Made by a program: the position numbers and the translations under genes
In this document: positions 11,006-19,025 of the stretch, piece by piece
How the letters are laid out: each line of letters opens with the position of its first letter
How positions within the stretch are numbered: the stretch's first letter is position 1
Assembly (NCBI RefSeq): GCF_017875235.1
Contig: NZ_JAGGMI010000001.1
Span: forward strand, 186,001-250,000
From: Asticcacaulis solisilvae
GTDB lineage: Bacteria > Pseudomonadota > Alphaproteobacteria > Caulobacterales > Caulobacteraceae
Direction: 5' to 3'
DNA: 64,000 nt
The notes under the pieces: model-generated
Seen by the model: the letters and a program-made list of their open reading frames with translations, nothing else
Databases searched by the model: none
What the model was told of the DNA's origin: nothing

Positions 11006-11761
11006 TCAGCCTTCGCCGCAATCCTGCCAGTGCTTCATTACCAGCGCGCGCCAGGCACCGGCGCCCCCGTCATCAACCGCATCGAGAACCAGGTGATAGT
11101 CCGTATAGCCGGGATGATTCGGCTGCGCCCACTTCGCCTCCAGCACATGGCCGTCTTTCGCATCGAGCCACAACGGACCGGAAACCGCACCCGTGACGTC
11201 AAAGCGGTAAGCCGTCCTCCCCTTCCAGATTACGCTTTCGGCATAATGCGCCTTAGCCGGGCCATGCCAGCGCAGGAAAGTCTGAACGCTGTCCTCCGGC
11301 CAGACCAGGGCAACGCCAAAGGCAAAATCGGCCTTGTAATCACGCCGCGCCGGCAGAAGCGCCGTAAGGTCGGCCAGATCGAAATCATAGAGCATCCACG
11401 GCCCGGGCGGAACGGGCAGCTCTTCCCTGTGGTCCCCCAGTTCCACGATCAGACGATCGTTTTTGCGCGTCAGCGTCCCGAACGCGTCCTGCCCGCCCTG
11501 GCGATTGAGCTTGCCGGCCACCAGACGGACCGGTTGCTGCGCTTTCAGGTCAAGATCGGCGGTGACCAGGGCTGAGGTCGTGCACGGCTCGACCGCCTTG
11601 TTGACTTCGACGCGATGGGCGGTGGCGCGATAGACGTGGACCTTTTCAAGCTCCGAGCCATCGCTATTGCTGCGGCTATAGCTCAGGATTCGGCCCACAG
11701 GCGGCTGATGGGCGCATCCCGCCAGCATTATCCCTGCCAACAGAACCGTCGCTACCCTCAT
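11006..11761 (-). CDS. Lipoprotein of unknown function coupled to metH1
   Basis: The 251-residue protein has a lipobox LAGC (Cys15) and then a beta-rich domain with no motif I can name. The text resembles periplasmic proteins that follow substrate-to-product conversion of a bound ligand (DAKDGHVLEAKWAQPNHPGYTDY), but this is not diagnostic. Its ATG overlaps the stop codon of metH1 in an ATGA, which implies translational coupling. A stem-loop TGCTGAC-N7-GTCAGCA sits just beyond its 3' end at 10967-10987. Confidence 0.75.
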   Translation of the reverse strand: MRVATVLLAGIMLAGCAHQPPVGRILSYSRSNSDGSELEKVHVYRATAHRVEVNKAVEPCTTSALVTADLDLKAQQPVRLVAGKLNRQGGQDAFGTLTRKNDRLIVELGDHREELPVPPGPWMLYDFDLADLTALLPARRDYKADFAFGVALVWPEDSVQTFLRWHGPAKAHYAESVIWKGRTAYRFDVTGAVSGPLWLDAKDGHVLEAKWAQPNHPGYTDYHLVLDAVDDGGAGAWRALVMKHWQDCGEG

Positions 11762-12822
11762 GCCAGTTCGAAGGGCTCAAGACCGGCCAGGCGCAGCGCC
11801 TTGGGACGATCGGGGATTTGACGTGGAGTGACGCCGCGCACCTCATCGGCCACGTGCTTGATGTGGTCCGGCGTGGTGCCGCAGCAGCCGCCCAGGATGT
11901 TGACGATGCCGTCCTTGGCCCATTCGTGCAGTTCGTGGGCGGTCTCGTGCGGCTGTTCGTCGTACTGGCCCATGGCGTTGGGCAGGCCAGCATTCGGATA
12001 GGCGGCGACAAGACAATCGGCGACGCGCGCCAGTTCGGCGATGTGCGGGCGCATCAGGTCGGCGCCGAGCGCGCAATTAAAGCCGACAGCAAACGGCCTG
12101 GCGTGCTTGACCGAGTTCCAGAAGGCTTCGGCGGTCTGGCCGCTCAGGGTCCGGCCCGAACGGTCGGTAATCGTACCGGAAATCCAGATCGGCAGTTGCT
12201 CCAGGCCTTCGTCTTCCAGGTCCATGATCGCCTTGATCGCCGCCTTGCAGTTCAGCGTGTCGGTGATGGTTTCGATCAGGTAGAGGTCGACCCCGCCTTC
12301 GTTGAGCGCCTGGATCTGTTCACGATAGGCTTGGTAGACCTGGTCGAAGGTGACCAGGCGCGCGCCGGGATCGTTCACGTCCGACGACATGCTGAGCATC
12401 TTGTTCAGCGGCCCGATGGAACCGGCGACGAAGCGCGGCTTTTCCGGCTCCTTTGCCGTCCATTCGTCGGCGACCTTGCGGGCGATTTTAGCGCCTTCCA
12501 GGTTGATGTCGATGACCGCCTGCAGATCGAGGTGATAGTCGTCCTGGGCAATCGTTGTCGCCGAAAATGTATTGGTCTCGGAAATGTCGGCGCCGGCGGC
12601 GAAATATTGGTTATGCAGGTCAGCGATGATGTCCGGCCGCGTCAGGCACAGGATATCGTTATTGCCCTTAAGCTGACCATTATGGTGCTTGAAGCGTTCA
12701 GCGCGGAAATCATCCTCGTCGAGCCCACGACGCTGGATCATCACGCCCCACGAACCGTCGAGCATCAGGATGCGCTCTTTCGCGGCGGCTTTCAGGGCGT
12801 CAATGCGTTGGCTTCGGTTCAT
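11758..12822 (-). CDS. metH: Methionine synthase, homocysteine-binding half
   Basis: This 354-residue protein is the free-standing N-terminal module of MetH. It begins RIDALKAAAKERILMLDGSWGVMIQ and keeps the zinc ligands, one Cys in GFNCALG (about residue 249) and two in GGCCGTTPDH (about 310-311, matching the numbering of the full-length enzyme). Zinc activates homocysteine thiolate for methyl transfer from cobalamin carried by the partner at 4232-6892. The two halves are 4.9 kb apart here. Downstream it overlaps a lipoprotein gene by four bases. Confidence 0.95.
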   Translation of the reverse strand: MNRSQRIDALKAAAKERILMLDGSWGVMIQRRGLDEDDFRAERFKHHNGQLKGNNDILCLTRPDIIADLHNQYFAAGADISETNTFSATTIAQDDYHLDLQAVIDINLEGAKIARKVADEWTAKEPEKPRFVAGSIGPLNKMLSMSSDVNDPGARLVTFDQVYQAYREQIQALNEGGVDLYLIETITDTLNCKAAIKAIMDLEDEGLEQLPIWISGTITDRSGRTLSGQTAEAFWNSVKHARPFAVGFNCALGADLMRPHIAELARVADCLVAAYPNAGLPNAMGQYDEQPHETAHELHEWAKDGIVNILGGCCGTTPDHIKHVADEVRGVTPRQIPDRPKALRLAGLEPFELA

Positions 12823-12837
12823 GTTACGTCTTTCTAT

Positions 12838-12956
12838 AGCCCCTCACCCCAGCCCTCTCCCCGCAAGCAGGGAGAGGGAGCCGGAGAGGTGCCTTGATAA
12901 TCCCCTCTCCCCGGCCTCGCCGGCAGGCAAACGGGGAGAGGGTTAGGGTGAGGGGC
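12838..12956. repeat. Paired palindromic intergenic repeat
   Basis: The left unit reads CCCCTCACCCCAGCCCTCTC followed by CCCGCAAGCAGGGAGAGGG; the right unit is its mirror, ending GGGGAGAGGG and TTAGGGTGAGGGG. The two can fold on themselves or with each other. It fills the whole gap between the metallo-beta-lactamase and metH1. Confidence 0.75.
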
Positions 12957-12968
12957 TTAACCCTCGAA

Positions 12969-13829
12969 TTACTTGTGTGCCTGTTGACGCTTCAACTCAG
13001 CTTCAAAGGCCTTTTCCTGCTCGGCAACCAGCTTCGGCAAGGCTTCACGATCAACAAAGGCATTGGCCTTGCCCGCCTTCTGGGCCTTCCGCTTCTCCGC
13101 CATCGCGACTTGAGAGGGATGGTTGGTCAGCGGTATGTCGGGCTTGAGGCTTTTAAACGTGGCGAAGCTTTTGCGATAGTCCGCCACTATATCGGGATGC
13201 GCCTTGTTGCCGACAAGGGCGTTGCCCGCGACCGAAGCACTGCAATAAAAAAGTACGCTATAGGTCACGCCCTTTTCCTGAACGTCGGTCGTCCAGCTTG
13301 TGCAGCCCTTGGTGTGGCCGGGCGTCAGATGCGCTTTCAAGTAAATGCCATCAAGCACAAGGCGCTCGCCATCGCCGATCACACGATCGACCTTGATGGC
13401 CGGGAAATGCCCGACGCCATTTTCGTTATCACCGTCGTGCGCGCCGCTTTCCAGCGCCTTGCGGTCAGCGGCGCTGGCGACAAAGGCCGCCCCCGTATCG
13501 GCCTTCAATTTGGCAATGCCGCCCACATGATCAAAGTGGGCGTGCGTTTCGATGATGTATTTGACATCTCTCAGCTTGAAGCCAAGCGCCTTGATATTAG
13601 CCTCGACGACCGCAGCGCCTTTTTGGGTGGCGCCGTCCAGGAGGATATGACCGGCCGGAGAGGTAATCAGATAGACGCCAATCCCTTCCGTCCCAACGGA
13701 GTAGACATTTCCGGCGATGCGGAACGGCTCGGACGGTGCATCCCATTCCGGATTGTGGGCCAGGGCTGCGCCCGGCATGGCAACGCCCGGCAGCGTCATC
13801 AAGGCCAGAACGATCGACAGACTTTTCAC
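12969..13829 (-). CDS. Subclass B3 metallo-beta-lactamase (CAU-1-like)
   Basis: GTG at 13829 gives a 286-residue protein with a cleavable signal peptide (LPGVAMPGAALAHN). Zinc ligands fit subclass B3: HAHFDH in the first loop, His in LTPGHTKGCTSWT, and a late His in LTNHPSQ. Caulobacter crescentus encodes a chromosomal B3 enzyme, CAU-1, of this general kind. B3 enzymes hydrolyse beta-lactams, but the fold also contains lactonases, and the housekeeping substrate is unknown. Its start overlaps the metF stop in GTGA, so it is translated with metF, an odd partner for a resistance enzyme. Confidence 0.9.
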   Translation of the reverse strand: MKSLSIVLALMTLPGVAMPGAALAHNPEWDAPSEPFRIAGNVYSVGTEGIGVYLITSPAGHILLDGATQKGAAVVEANIKALGFKLRDVKYIIETHAHFDHVGGIAKLKADTGAAFVASAADRKALESGAHDGDNENGVGHFPAIKVDRVIGDGERLVLDGIYLKAHLTPGHTKGCTSWTTDVQEKGVTYSVLFYCSASVAGNALVGNKAHPDIVADYRKSFATFKSLKPDIPLTNHPSQVAMAEKRKAQKAGKANAFVDREALPKLVAEQEKAFEAELKRQQAHK

Positions 13830-14743
13830 AGTGCGGTTTCCTTTACACCCAGGATGCGGCAGATAGCATAGACCAGGTCGGCGCGGTTGAGCGTGTAAAA
13901 ATGGAAATCGCGCACCCCTTCCCGCTCCAGCTCCAGGCACAGCTCGACCGCTACCGCCGACGCCAGAAGCTTGCGCGTCTCGGCATCGTCGTCGAGGCCT
14001 TCGAACAAGCCACCCAGCCAGTCGGGGATATTGGCTTCGCAAGCCGCCGCCATCCGCCGCAGACCCTTGAAATTGGTCACGGGCATGATGCCCGGCGTCA
14101 GGTCGATCCTTATCCCGGCATCGGCCACGGCGTCGCGGTAACGCAGGTAGGTTTCGGCCTCGAAGAAGAACTGGCTGATGCCACGCGTCGCCCCGGCGTC
14201 GACCTTCTGGCGCAGCACATCGAGGTCGAAGGCCAGGCTCGCCGATTGTGGGTGCTTTTCCGGATAGACGCCGACGCTGACTTCGAAATCGCCGATGCGC
14301 TTGATGGCAGCGGTCAGTTCCGTGGCATTCTGATAGCCGTCGGCGCGCGGCGTATAGTCGCCGAAGCCCGTCGGCGGATCGCCGCGCAGGGCCACGATAT
14401 GGCGCACGCCTGCGTCCCAATAGGCCTGGATGACCTCGTCAACCTCGGCGCGCGAGGCATCAACGCAGGTTAGATGCGCAGCCGGCCGCAATGCCGTCTC
14501 GTCCAGCATGCGCTTGACGGTGCGGTGCGTCCGTTCACGCGTCGAGCCGCCCGCGCCGTAGGTGACCGAGACAAAAGTCGGATTGAGCGGCGCCAGCCGG
14601 GCGATCGACGTCCACAGGGTCTGCTCCATCTCCTCGGTCTTGGGCGGAAAGAACTCGAAGGAGGCGCGCACGCGTCCGCCTTCGGACAGCGAACGGGCGA
14701 TCGGCGCCAGGTGGAGGGAGTCGCGATTCAGAACGGGGCTCAT
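13826..14743 (-). CDS. metF: 5,10-methylenetetrahydrofolate reductase
   Basis: The 305-residue protein starts near RASFEFFPPKTEEMEQTLW, the MetF signature with the catalytic Glu, and continues with VSVTYGAGGSTRERT, HLTCV and ALRGDPP, all typical of the FAD-containing TIM barrel. It reduces methylene-THF to methyl-THF, the donor for MetH. It starts 19 bases after the ArsR-methyltransferase regulator and overlaps the metallo-beta-lactamase downstream by four bases, so the three form one operon. Confidence 0.97.
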   Translation of the reverse strand: MSPVLNRDSLHLAPIARSLSEGGRVRASFEFFPPKTEEMEQTLWTSIARLAPLNPTFVSVTYGAGGSTRERTHRTVKRMLDETALRPAAHLTCVDASRAEVDEVIQAYWDAGVRHIVALRGDPPTGFGDYTPRADGYQNATELTAAIKRIGDFEVSVGVYPEKHPQSASLAFDLDVLRQKVDAGATRGISQFFFEAETYLRYRDAVADAGIRIDLTPGIMPVTNFKGLRRMAAACEANIPDWLGGLFEGLDDDAETRKLLASAVAVELCLELEREGVRDFHFYTLNRADLVYAICRILGVKETAL

Positions 14744-14762
14744 AAGGGATCTCGGTTATGAC

Positions 14763-15716
14763 TTAGCTCTTTTTGGCGAGCCAGATTTTAACGGTCAGAC
14801 CGCCGGATTTCTGCGGCGGCAGGTCGAGTATGGTACTGGGCGTCAGGCCGGCGGTGCGGAACCACTCCGCCATGTCCTCATCCAGCATGCCGAGGCGGCG
14901 GTGCTGGTACTGCTCGCGCATGACCTCCAGGTCGTGATGGGCAAAGTCGGCGATCAAAAGACGCCCGCCGCCGGCCAGCAGACGGCCAGCTTCGGCGATG
15001 GCGCGGCCCGGATCGCTGAGAAAGTGCAGGACCTGATGGATGACGACCAAGTCGGCCGCGCCTCCGTTCAGACGCGTGTCGTAGATATCGCCGTGGCGGA
15101 AGTCGGCGTGGCTCAGGCCGGCGCCGAACGCCTTGGCGCGGGCGATGTTGAGCATGTGCTGCGACTGGTCGACGCCAATGGCGGTTTCCGCGCGCCCGCC
15201 CAGCAGTTCCAGCATCCGGCCGGAGCCGGTGCCAAGGTCGATGAGGTGACGGAAAGGCTGGTCGCCCAGGACCTTCAGGACGGCCGCCTCGACATCGCTC
15301 TCGGAAATATAGTGGCTGCGAATTTCGTCCCACTTGGGCGCGATGGTTTCGAAATAACCCTCGGCGGACTGGCGGCGCGTAACGCGGATGGCTTCAAGCT
15401 GTTGAAGGTCTTCCGGATAGGCGTCGCCGGACAGACGCAGGATCGACTCGAGCAGTGGCCGCATGGACGGGGCGTGCGACAACCGATAGAAGACCCAGGC
15501 GCCATCCGGGAAACGTTCGATCAGACCAGCCTCGGTCATCAGCTTGAGATGGCGGGATACGCGCGGCTGGCTCTGGTCCAGGATGGAGACCAGTTCCATC
15601 ACCGACAGCTCCTCGCGCGCCAGCAGCCGCAGCAGGCGCAGGCGCGTCGGCTCGCCCGCGGCGCGCAGGGCATCGAGGAGCGACTCAAACTGAAGCTGAG
15701 CGGACTGCTTTTCCAT
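14763..15716 (-). CDS. ArsR-family regulator fused to SAM-dependent methyltransferase
   Basis: ATG at 15716 gives 317 residues; the open frame continues upstream but would run through the operator palindrome. Residues ~5-95 form an ArsR winged helix (EPTRLRLLRLLAREELSVMEL then SQPRVSRHLKLMTEAGL). Residues ~135-300 form a class I methyltransferase with the SAM loop HLIDLGTGSGRMLELL. Fusions of this type sit beside metF in many proteobacteria and are thought to sense SAM or SAH and repress methionine-cycle genes. Its operator candidate lies nine bases upstream of the start codon, which predicts autorepression of the metF operon. Confidence 0.9.
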   Translation of the reverse strand: MEKQSAQLQFESLLDALRAAGEPTRLRLLRLLAREELSVMELVSILDQSQPRVSRHLKLMTEAGLIERFPDGAWVFYRLSHAPSMRPLLESILRLSGDAYPEDLQQLEAIRVTRRQSAEGYFETIAPKWDEIRSHYISESDVEAAVLKVLGDQPFRHLIDLGTGSGRMLELLGGRAETAIGVDQSQHMLNIARAKAFGAGLSHADFRHGDIYDTRLNGGAADLVVIHQVLHFLSDPGRAIAEAGRLLAGGGRLLIADFAHHDLEVMREQYQHRRLGMLDEDMAEWFRTAGLTPSTILDLPPQKSGGLTVKIWLAKKS

Positions 15717-15724
15717 ATAATCAC

Positions 15725-15740
15725 ATAAAGATATCTTTAT
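15725..15740 (-). promoter_or_regulatory. Palindromic operator for the ArsR-type methionine regulator
   Basis: ATAAAGATATCTTTAT is a perfect 16-bp palindrome embedded in an AT-rich stretch directly upstream of the regulator's start. Position and symmetry suit a dimeric ArsR repressor, and methionine-cycle ArsR regulators (SahR type) are reported to use AT-rich operators of this general form. I saw no second copy in the window. Confidence 0.65.
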
Positions 15741-15834
15741 ATGATTTGCAAGGTTTTTTGCTGCGGCAGCGGGACGCATGGAAAATTTTCATACGGAGCG
15801 TTATATTGCACGTATGTCGAAGCAAGGAAATATC

Positions 15835-16200
15835 ATGGCACGCGATGGCGTAACTCTCGGCACCGCCCTGCTCCGGGGCCTGCAACGCAAATGCCCGTGC
15901 TGCGGCAAGGCGCCGGCGTTTCGCGGCTATCTGAAGATCGTCGAGGAATGCGGCAACTGCCGGACGCCGCTCGGCATCTATCCCTGCGACGACGGCCCGG
16001 CCTACCTGACCATGCTGCTGATCGGCCATGTCGTCATCGGCCCCGCCTTCATGTTCCACATCTTCTATACCTATCCGGTCGAGATCATCGTGCCATCGAT
16101 GCTGGCTGCGATGCTGGCCCTGACCCTGGCGACTCTGCCGGTGGTCAAGGGCTTTTATCTGAACCTGATGTGGTATCTGGGCCTGAAGCGTGCGCGATAA
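15835..16200 (+). CDS. DUF983 family membrane protein
   Basis: ATG at 15835 is preferred because AAGGAA precedes it at good distance; upstream ATGs at 15778 and 15814 would extend the N-terminus. The 121-residue protein begins with a zinc-ribbon-like region (RKCPCCGKAPAF, then EECGNCRTPL) and continues with two transmembrane helices (about 55-75 and 80-105). This is the layout of DUF983, found across alphaproteobacteria and sometimes near cytochrome oxidase genes, with no established role. It is divergent from the ArsR regulator. Confidence 0.85.
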   Translation: MARDGVTLGTALLRGLQRKCPCCGKAPAFRGYLKIVEECGNCRTPLGIYPCDDGPAYLTMLLIGHVVIGPAFMFHIFYTYPVEIIVPSMLAAMLALTLATLPVVKGFYLNLMWYLGLKRAR

Positions 16201-16299
16201 GGGCTCCGGTTTCGCCAGGACATGCGACACGCCTTATGTGTATTGACAGACTCAAGGGACTGACGTGACATCGGCGCCTCTTTAACGAGGAGGCCGATC

Positions 16300-16482
16300 A
16301 TGGCGCACAGGTTCGAAATTCGTAAGAACAAGGCGGGCGAGTTCGTCGCCTACTTCATGTACAATAGTGAATCGATATTCTGGACCGAAGGCTACAGTTC
16401 CAAGGCCTCCGCCAAGAATGCCATCGAGTCGATCAAGACAAACGGGCCGGAAGCGCCGGTCGAGGACAAGACCGACAGCTGA
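16300..16482 (+). CDS. YegP/DUF1508 family small protein
   Basis: The 60-residue protein reads HRFEIRKNKAGEFVAYFMYN, then SEGYSS-like WTEGYSSKASAKNAIESIK, which is the DUF1508 (YegP) repeat. Full YegP has two such units; this has one. The family is implicated in stress responses without a defined biochemical activity. GAGGAGG lies about nine bases upstream of the ATG. A GC-rich hairpin follows at 16494-16523. Confidence 0.85.
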   Translation: MAHRFEIRKNKAGEFVAYFMYNSESIFWTEGYSSKASAKNAIESIKTNGPEAPVEDKTDS

Positions 16483-16493
16483 CCCATTGCTTT

Positions 16494-16523
16494 CGGCGTG
16501 CCCGGTAAAGCACGGGCACGCCG
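16494..16523 (+). terminator. GC-rich hairpin after the DUF1508 gene
   Basis: CGGCGTGCCCG and CGGGCACGCCG form an 11-bp perfect stem around an 8-base loop, 11 bases after the stop codon. No T-run follows, so termination is likely but not certain. Confidence 0.5.
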
Positions 16524-16542
16524 TACTTCGCAAAAGAAAAAA

Positions 16543-16560
16543 GGCGGTCCCGGAACCGCC
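16543..16560 (-). terminator. Intrinsic terminator for the 16592-16867 gene
   Basis: On the minus strand GGCGGT-N6-ACCGCC is followed by TTTTTTCTTTT, a standard rho-independent terminator about 30 bases after the stop codon of the leftward gene. Confidence 0.8.
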
Positions 16561-16591
16561 CTCTACACTTCACATGCCTGAACCGAAATTA

Positions 16592-16867
16592 TCAGCTCAC
16601 GCGGACCGCATCGCGGATGATGGCGATGGAGCCGACGGATTCCTCCGTGCATTCCATCGACAGGCGATCGATTTCTTCCTGCGCGAACTTGCGCATCAGC
16701 GTTGCGGCCTGAGGCGACAGGGCCATCAGGGTACGGGTAGAGGCGCGCGCCAGCGCCAACGCGGCATCCGCGTCGACGAGGTTGGCGGTATCCTTAGCAA
16801 CCGCCAAAGCATAAAGACGCGACGCCACATTCGGGGAGGAATTGGGCATCATTTTCTTTCTAGCCAT
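16592..16867 (-). CDS. Small alpha-helical protein of unknown function
   Basis: The most likely start is ATG 16867 (91 aa, beginning MARKKMMPNSSPNV) or the internal ATG at 16852-16849; longer versions lack support. The protein is helical and soluble, with an Ala-rich segment (VDADAALALARASTRTLMAL) and a C-terminal stretch containing EEIDRLSMECTEE. No family recognised. It has its own terminator. Confidence 0.55.
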   Translation of the reverse strand: MARKKMMPNSSPNVASRLYALAVAKDTANLVDADAALALARASTRTLMALSPQAATLMRKFAQEEIDRLSMECTEESVGSIAIIRDAVRVS

Positions 16868-17247
16868 GTAAGATGAATACGAACTCTCTCTCAGAAGGCT
16901 TCGGATATCGGCGTAAACACAAACATATTTCCAAAGCGCTTTACTCAAACAAGTACGCGGCACTTGTCGCCTATATAGGGAAAATGTTCTGAACAATCCA
17001 GAGTTACACTTTTACCGCTCTTGGAATACAATTTTTTGCAGAGCTTTGTAAATAATGACGTTTCCGTGAACGGATGCGAAATTATCCTACATTTGAGCTC
17101 AAGGGAGGCAGAATTCCTCCGGGAGCGCTATCATTTTCAATAATATTGTGCGGAAAGCAAAATTATCCTACCGACATAACGCATGTTATGCGAGGTAGTT
17201 GCAATCGCATGTATTCTAAGCAAGGCAGTTTGCACAAAAACAAAAAA
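16868..17247. other. AT-rich intergenic stretch without a convincing gene
   Basis: About 380 bases are visibly lower in GC than their surroundings. A 71-codon open frame at 17074-17289 runs through the pyrophosphatase terminator and has cysteine-rich, low-complexity translation, so I do not call it. Two copies of the short sequence CGAAATTATCCTAC / GCAAAATTATCCTAC occur at about 17078-17093 and 17157-17172, a weak direct repeat. Nothing else is assigned. Confidence 0.4.
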
Positions 17248-17270
17248 CCCGGGGCTATGAAAACCCCGGG
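17248..17270 (-). terminator. Intrinsic terminator of ppa
   Basis: CCCGGGG and CCCCGGG pair around a 9-base loop. On the minus strand the stem is followed by TTTTTTGTTTTTG, 26 bases after the ppa stop codon. Confidence 0.85.
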
Positions 17271-17296
17271 GCAGAAATGTCTATGTTGAGAGCGGC

Positions 17297-17833
17297 TTAA
17301 CCGACCTTCTGGGCCAGCCGTTCCTGACCTTCACGGATCAACTGCGCGGCCGCTTCGGGCTCGACCCAGCCGATGACGTTCGTCGTCTTGCCCTTTTCCA
17401 GGTCCTTGTAGTGCGCGAAGAAGTGCGTCACCTGCTCGATGAAGATCGACGGCATCTGCCGATAGCTGGCGACATTGGTATAGAAGGGGTGCAGCTTATC
17501 GACCGGCACAGCCAGGATCTTTTCGTCGCGGCCGGCTTCGTCTTCCATCACCAGGGCGCCGATCGGGCGGACGCGGATGACGACACCCGGATAGACCGGC
17601 GTCGGGCCGACCACCATGACGTCGCACGGATCGCCGTCATCAGCCAGGGTGTGCGGAATGAAACCGTAGTTTCCGGGGTAGTACATCGAGGTGTACAGGA
17701 AGCGGTCGACGAACAGCGCGCCGGAATCCTTGTCCATTTCGTACTTCACGGGCATGCCGCCCTGCGGAATTTCGATGACGGCGTGGACGTCCCACGGGGC
17801 GTTGGGGCCGACGGAAATCTTGTCTATATTCAT
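17297..17833 (-). CDS. ppa: Inorganic pyrophosphatase
   Basis: ATG at 17833 gives 178 residues, the normal size for a bacterial family I pyrophosphatase. Signature residues are present: EIPQGGMPVKYEMDK, YPGNYGFIPHTLADDGDPCDVMV (the D-x-D-P-x-D-V metal site) and KLHPFYTNV. It hydrolyses pyrophosphate and thereby drives biosynthesis in the cytosol. It is monocistronic with its own terminator. Confidence 0.97.
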   Translation of the reverse strand: MNIDKISVGPNAPWDVHAVIEIPQGGMPVKYEMDKDSGALFVDRFLYTSMYYPGNYGFIPHTLADDGDPCDVMVVGPTPVYPGVVIRVRPIGALVMEDEAGRDEKILAVPVDKLHPFYTNVASYRQMPSIFIEQVTHFFAHYKDLEKGKTTNVIGWVEPEAAAQLIREGQERLAQKVG

Positions 17834-18012
17834 GGAAGGTCTTGAAAGGTCTGAAAGAAGGGTCGTTGTTACGGACGGTCTTGGCGACTTCATAGGCGTA
17901 AGCCCTATTTCGCACAAGCGAAGAAAGCGTATTTATCGCGTCTTAACCAAACATTCTTGCGTTGGGCGATAAAAATACCCAGTCCCAACCGCCAAACTCC
18001 GCGATACGCCCC

Positions 18013-18807
18013 ATGGAACCCCTGACAGCCCTTATTCTCGCCGCCAAGCACAGCCCGATCGACGCCCTGGCGATCGCCATCTTCGTCTTCTGCTGGCTGG
18101 GCTACGAGCCTTTCCTGCAGATGATTTCGAAGAAGTCCGGCCTGATCACCAAGGACCTGAGCGTCGTCCGCCGCGCCTGGATGCAGGAGATGACGATCCG
18201 CGAAATCAAGCTCTACGATTCGAACCTGATGGCGCACGCGGTCAATTCGGCGACCAACTTCTCGTCCGCCAACCTGCTGCTGATCGCGGCGCTGGGCGGC
18301 GTCCTGTTTTCCAGCAAGCTGCCGTTGAAATCGATCGAGGCCCTGGGCTTCGACGTCTCCTCGCCCGTGCTCTTTCAGCTCAAGCTGGCTCTGATCGTCA
18401 TTTGCCTGGTCAGGGGCCTGCTGAACTTCATCTGGGCGATCCGCCAGATGAACTATTGCGCCGCCGCCATGGGCTCGATCCCGGAATATATGGACAAGAC
18501 GGTCGCCGCCCGCTTCACCGACGCCATGGGCAACATTATCGAGCCGGCCATGTCGAACTTTTCGCAAGGCGTGCGCGGCTACTATTTTTCGATCGCCGCC
18601 GCTGCATGGCTGTTCGGTCCAGGCTATCTCATCGTCGCCAGCATCGGCGCCATCGTCCTTCTGGGCTGGCGTCAGTCGCGGTCGCAGGCGGCGCGTGGGT
18701 TAAGACAGCTGCGCGAACTGCTGGAAGAGCACCCTTATCCGACGCCCACGCGCCCGCTTTATTCCGCGGACGCTCAAAAAATCGACAAAAATATTGCATC
18801 GCAATAA
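18013..18807 (+). CDS. DUF599 family integral membrane protein
   Basis: From ATG 18013 the protein is 264 residues (a TTG at 17962 could add 17). It has about four membrane segments, an early DALAIAIFVFCWLGYEPFL and later ones around residues 75-95, 105-130 and 200-225. The RRAWMQEMTIREIKLYDSNLM loop with its RxxWM core is a feature of DUF599. Function unknown. The gene is divergent from ppa and ends in TTGCATCGCAA, one of the repeated motifs noted below. Confidence 0.85.
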   Translation: MEPLTALILAAKHSPIDALAIAIFVFCWLGYEPFLQMISKKSGLITKDLSVVRRAWMQEMTIREIKLYDSNLMAHAVNSATNFSSANLLLIAALGGVLFSSKLPLKSIEALGFDVSSPVLFQLKLALIVICLVRGLLNFIWAIRQMNYCAAAMGSIPEYMDKTVAARFTDAMGNIIEPAMSNFSQGVRGYYFSIAAAAWLFGPGYLIVASIGAIVLLGWRQSRSQAARGLRQLRELLEEHPYPTPTRPLYSADAQKIDKNIASQ

Positions 18808-18930
18808 TAGATTATTGAGGCACGATTTTTGGCATCGCGACGAAAACGTGACAGCTCAACGGCATTGTAACGATACGTGATCGGACGATTAAAGTTTTTT
18901 GGTTGCTTTATTTTGCACCGCAAACTACAT

Positions 18931-19022
18931 TGAAGTTGTTCGACGTTTTTACGTCGATGCCCTTCCTGGGCGTTTCCTCCCTGTAAACTTTTAGCCGCGC
19001 TGTTTAGCGCGGCTTTTTTTTT
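18931..19022 (+). ncRNA. Candidate small RNA with three stem-loops
   Basis: In the gap after the DUF599 gene, three consecutive hairpins fit a free-standing small RNA. They are CGACGT-TTTT-ACGTCG (18941-18956), ATGCCC-TTCCT-GGGCGT (18957-18973), and AGCCGCGC-N6-GCGCGGCT (18993-19014) followed by nine T, a textbook terminator. Between the second and third lies unpaired TTCCTCCCTGTAAAC, whose CCTCC would pair with Shine-Dalgarno sequences. Start is approximate. No known family assigned with confidence. Confidence 0.65.
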
Positions 19023-19025
19023 GCC

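Noticed and set aside
17074-17289. 71-codon ORF in the AT-rich region
   Set aside because: It crosses the ppa terminator and has no family, no Shine-Dalgarno and unusual composition.
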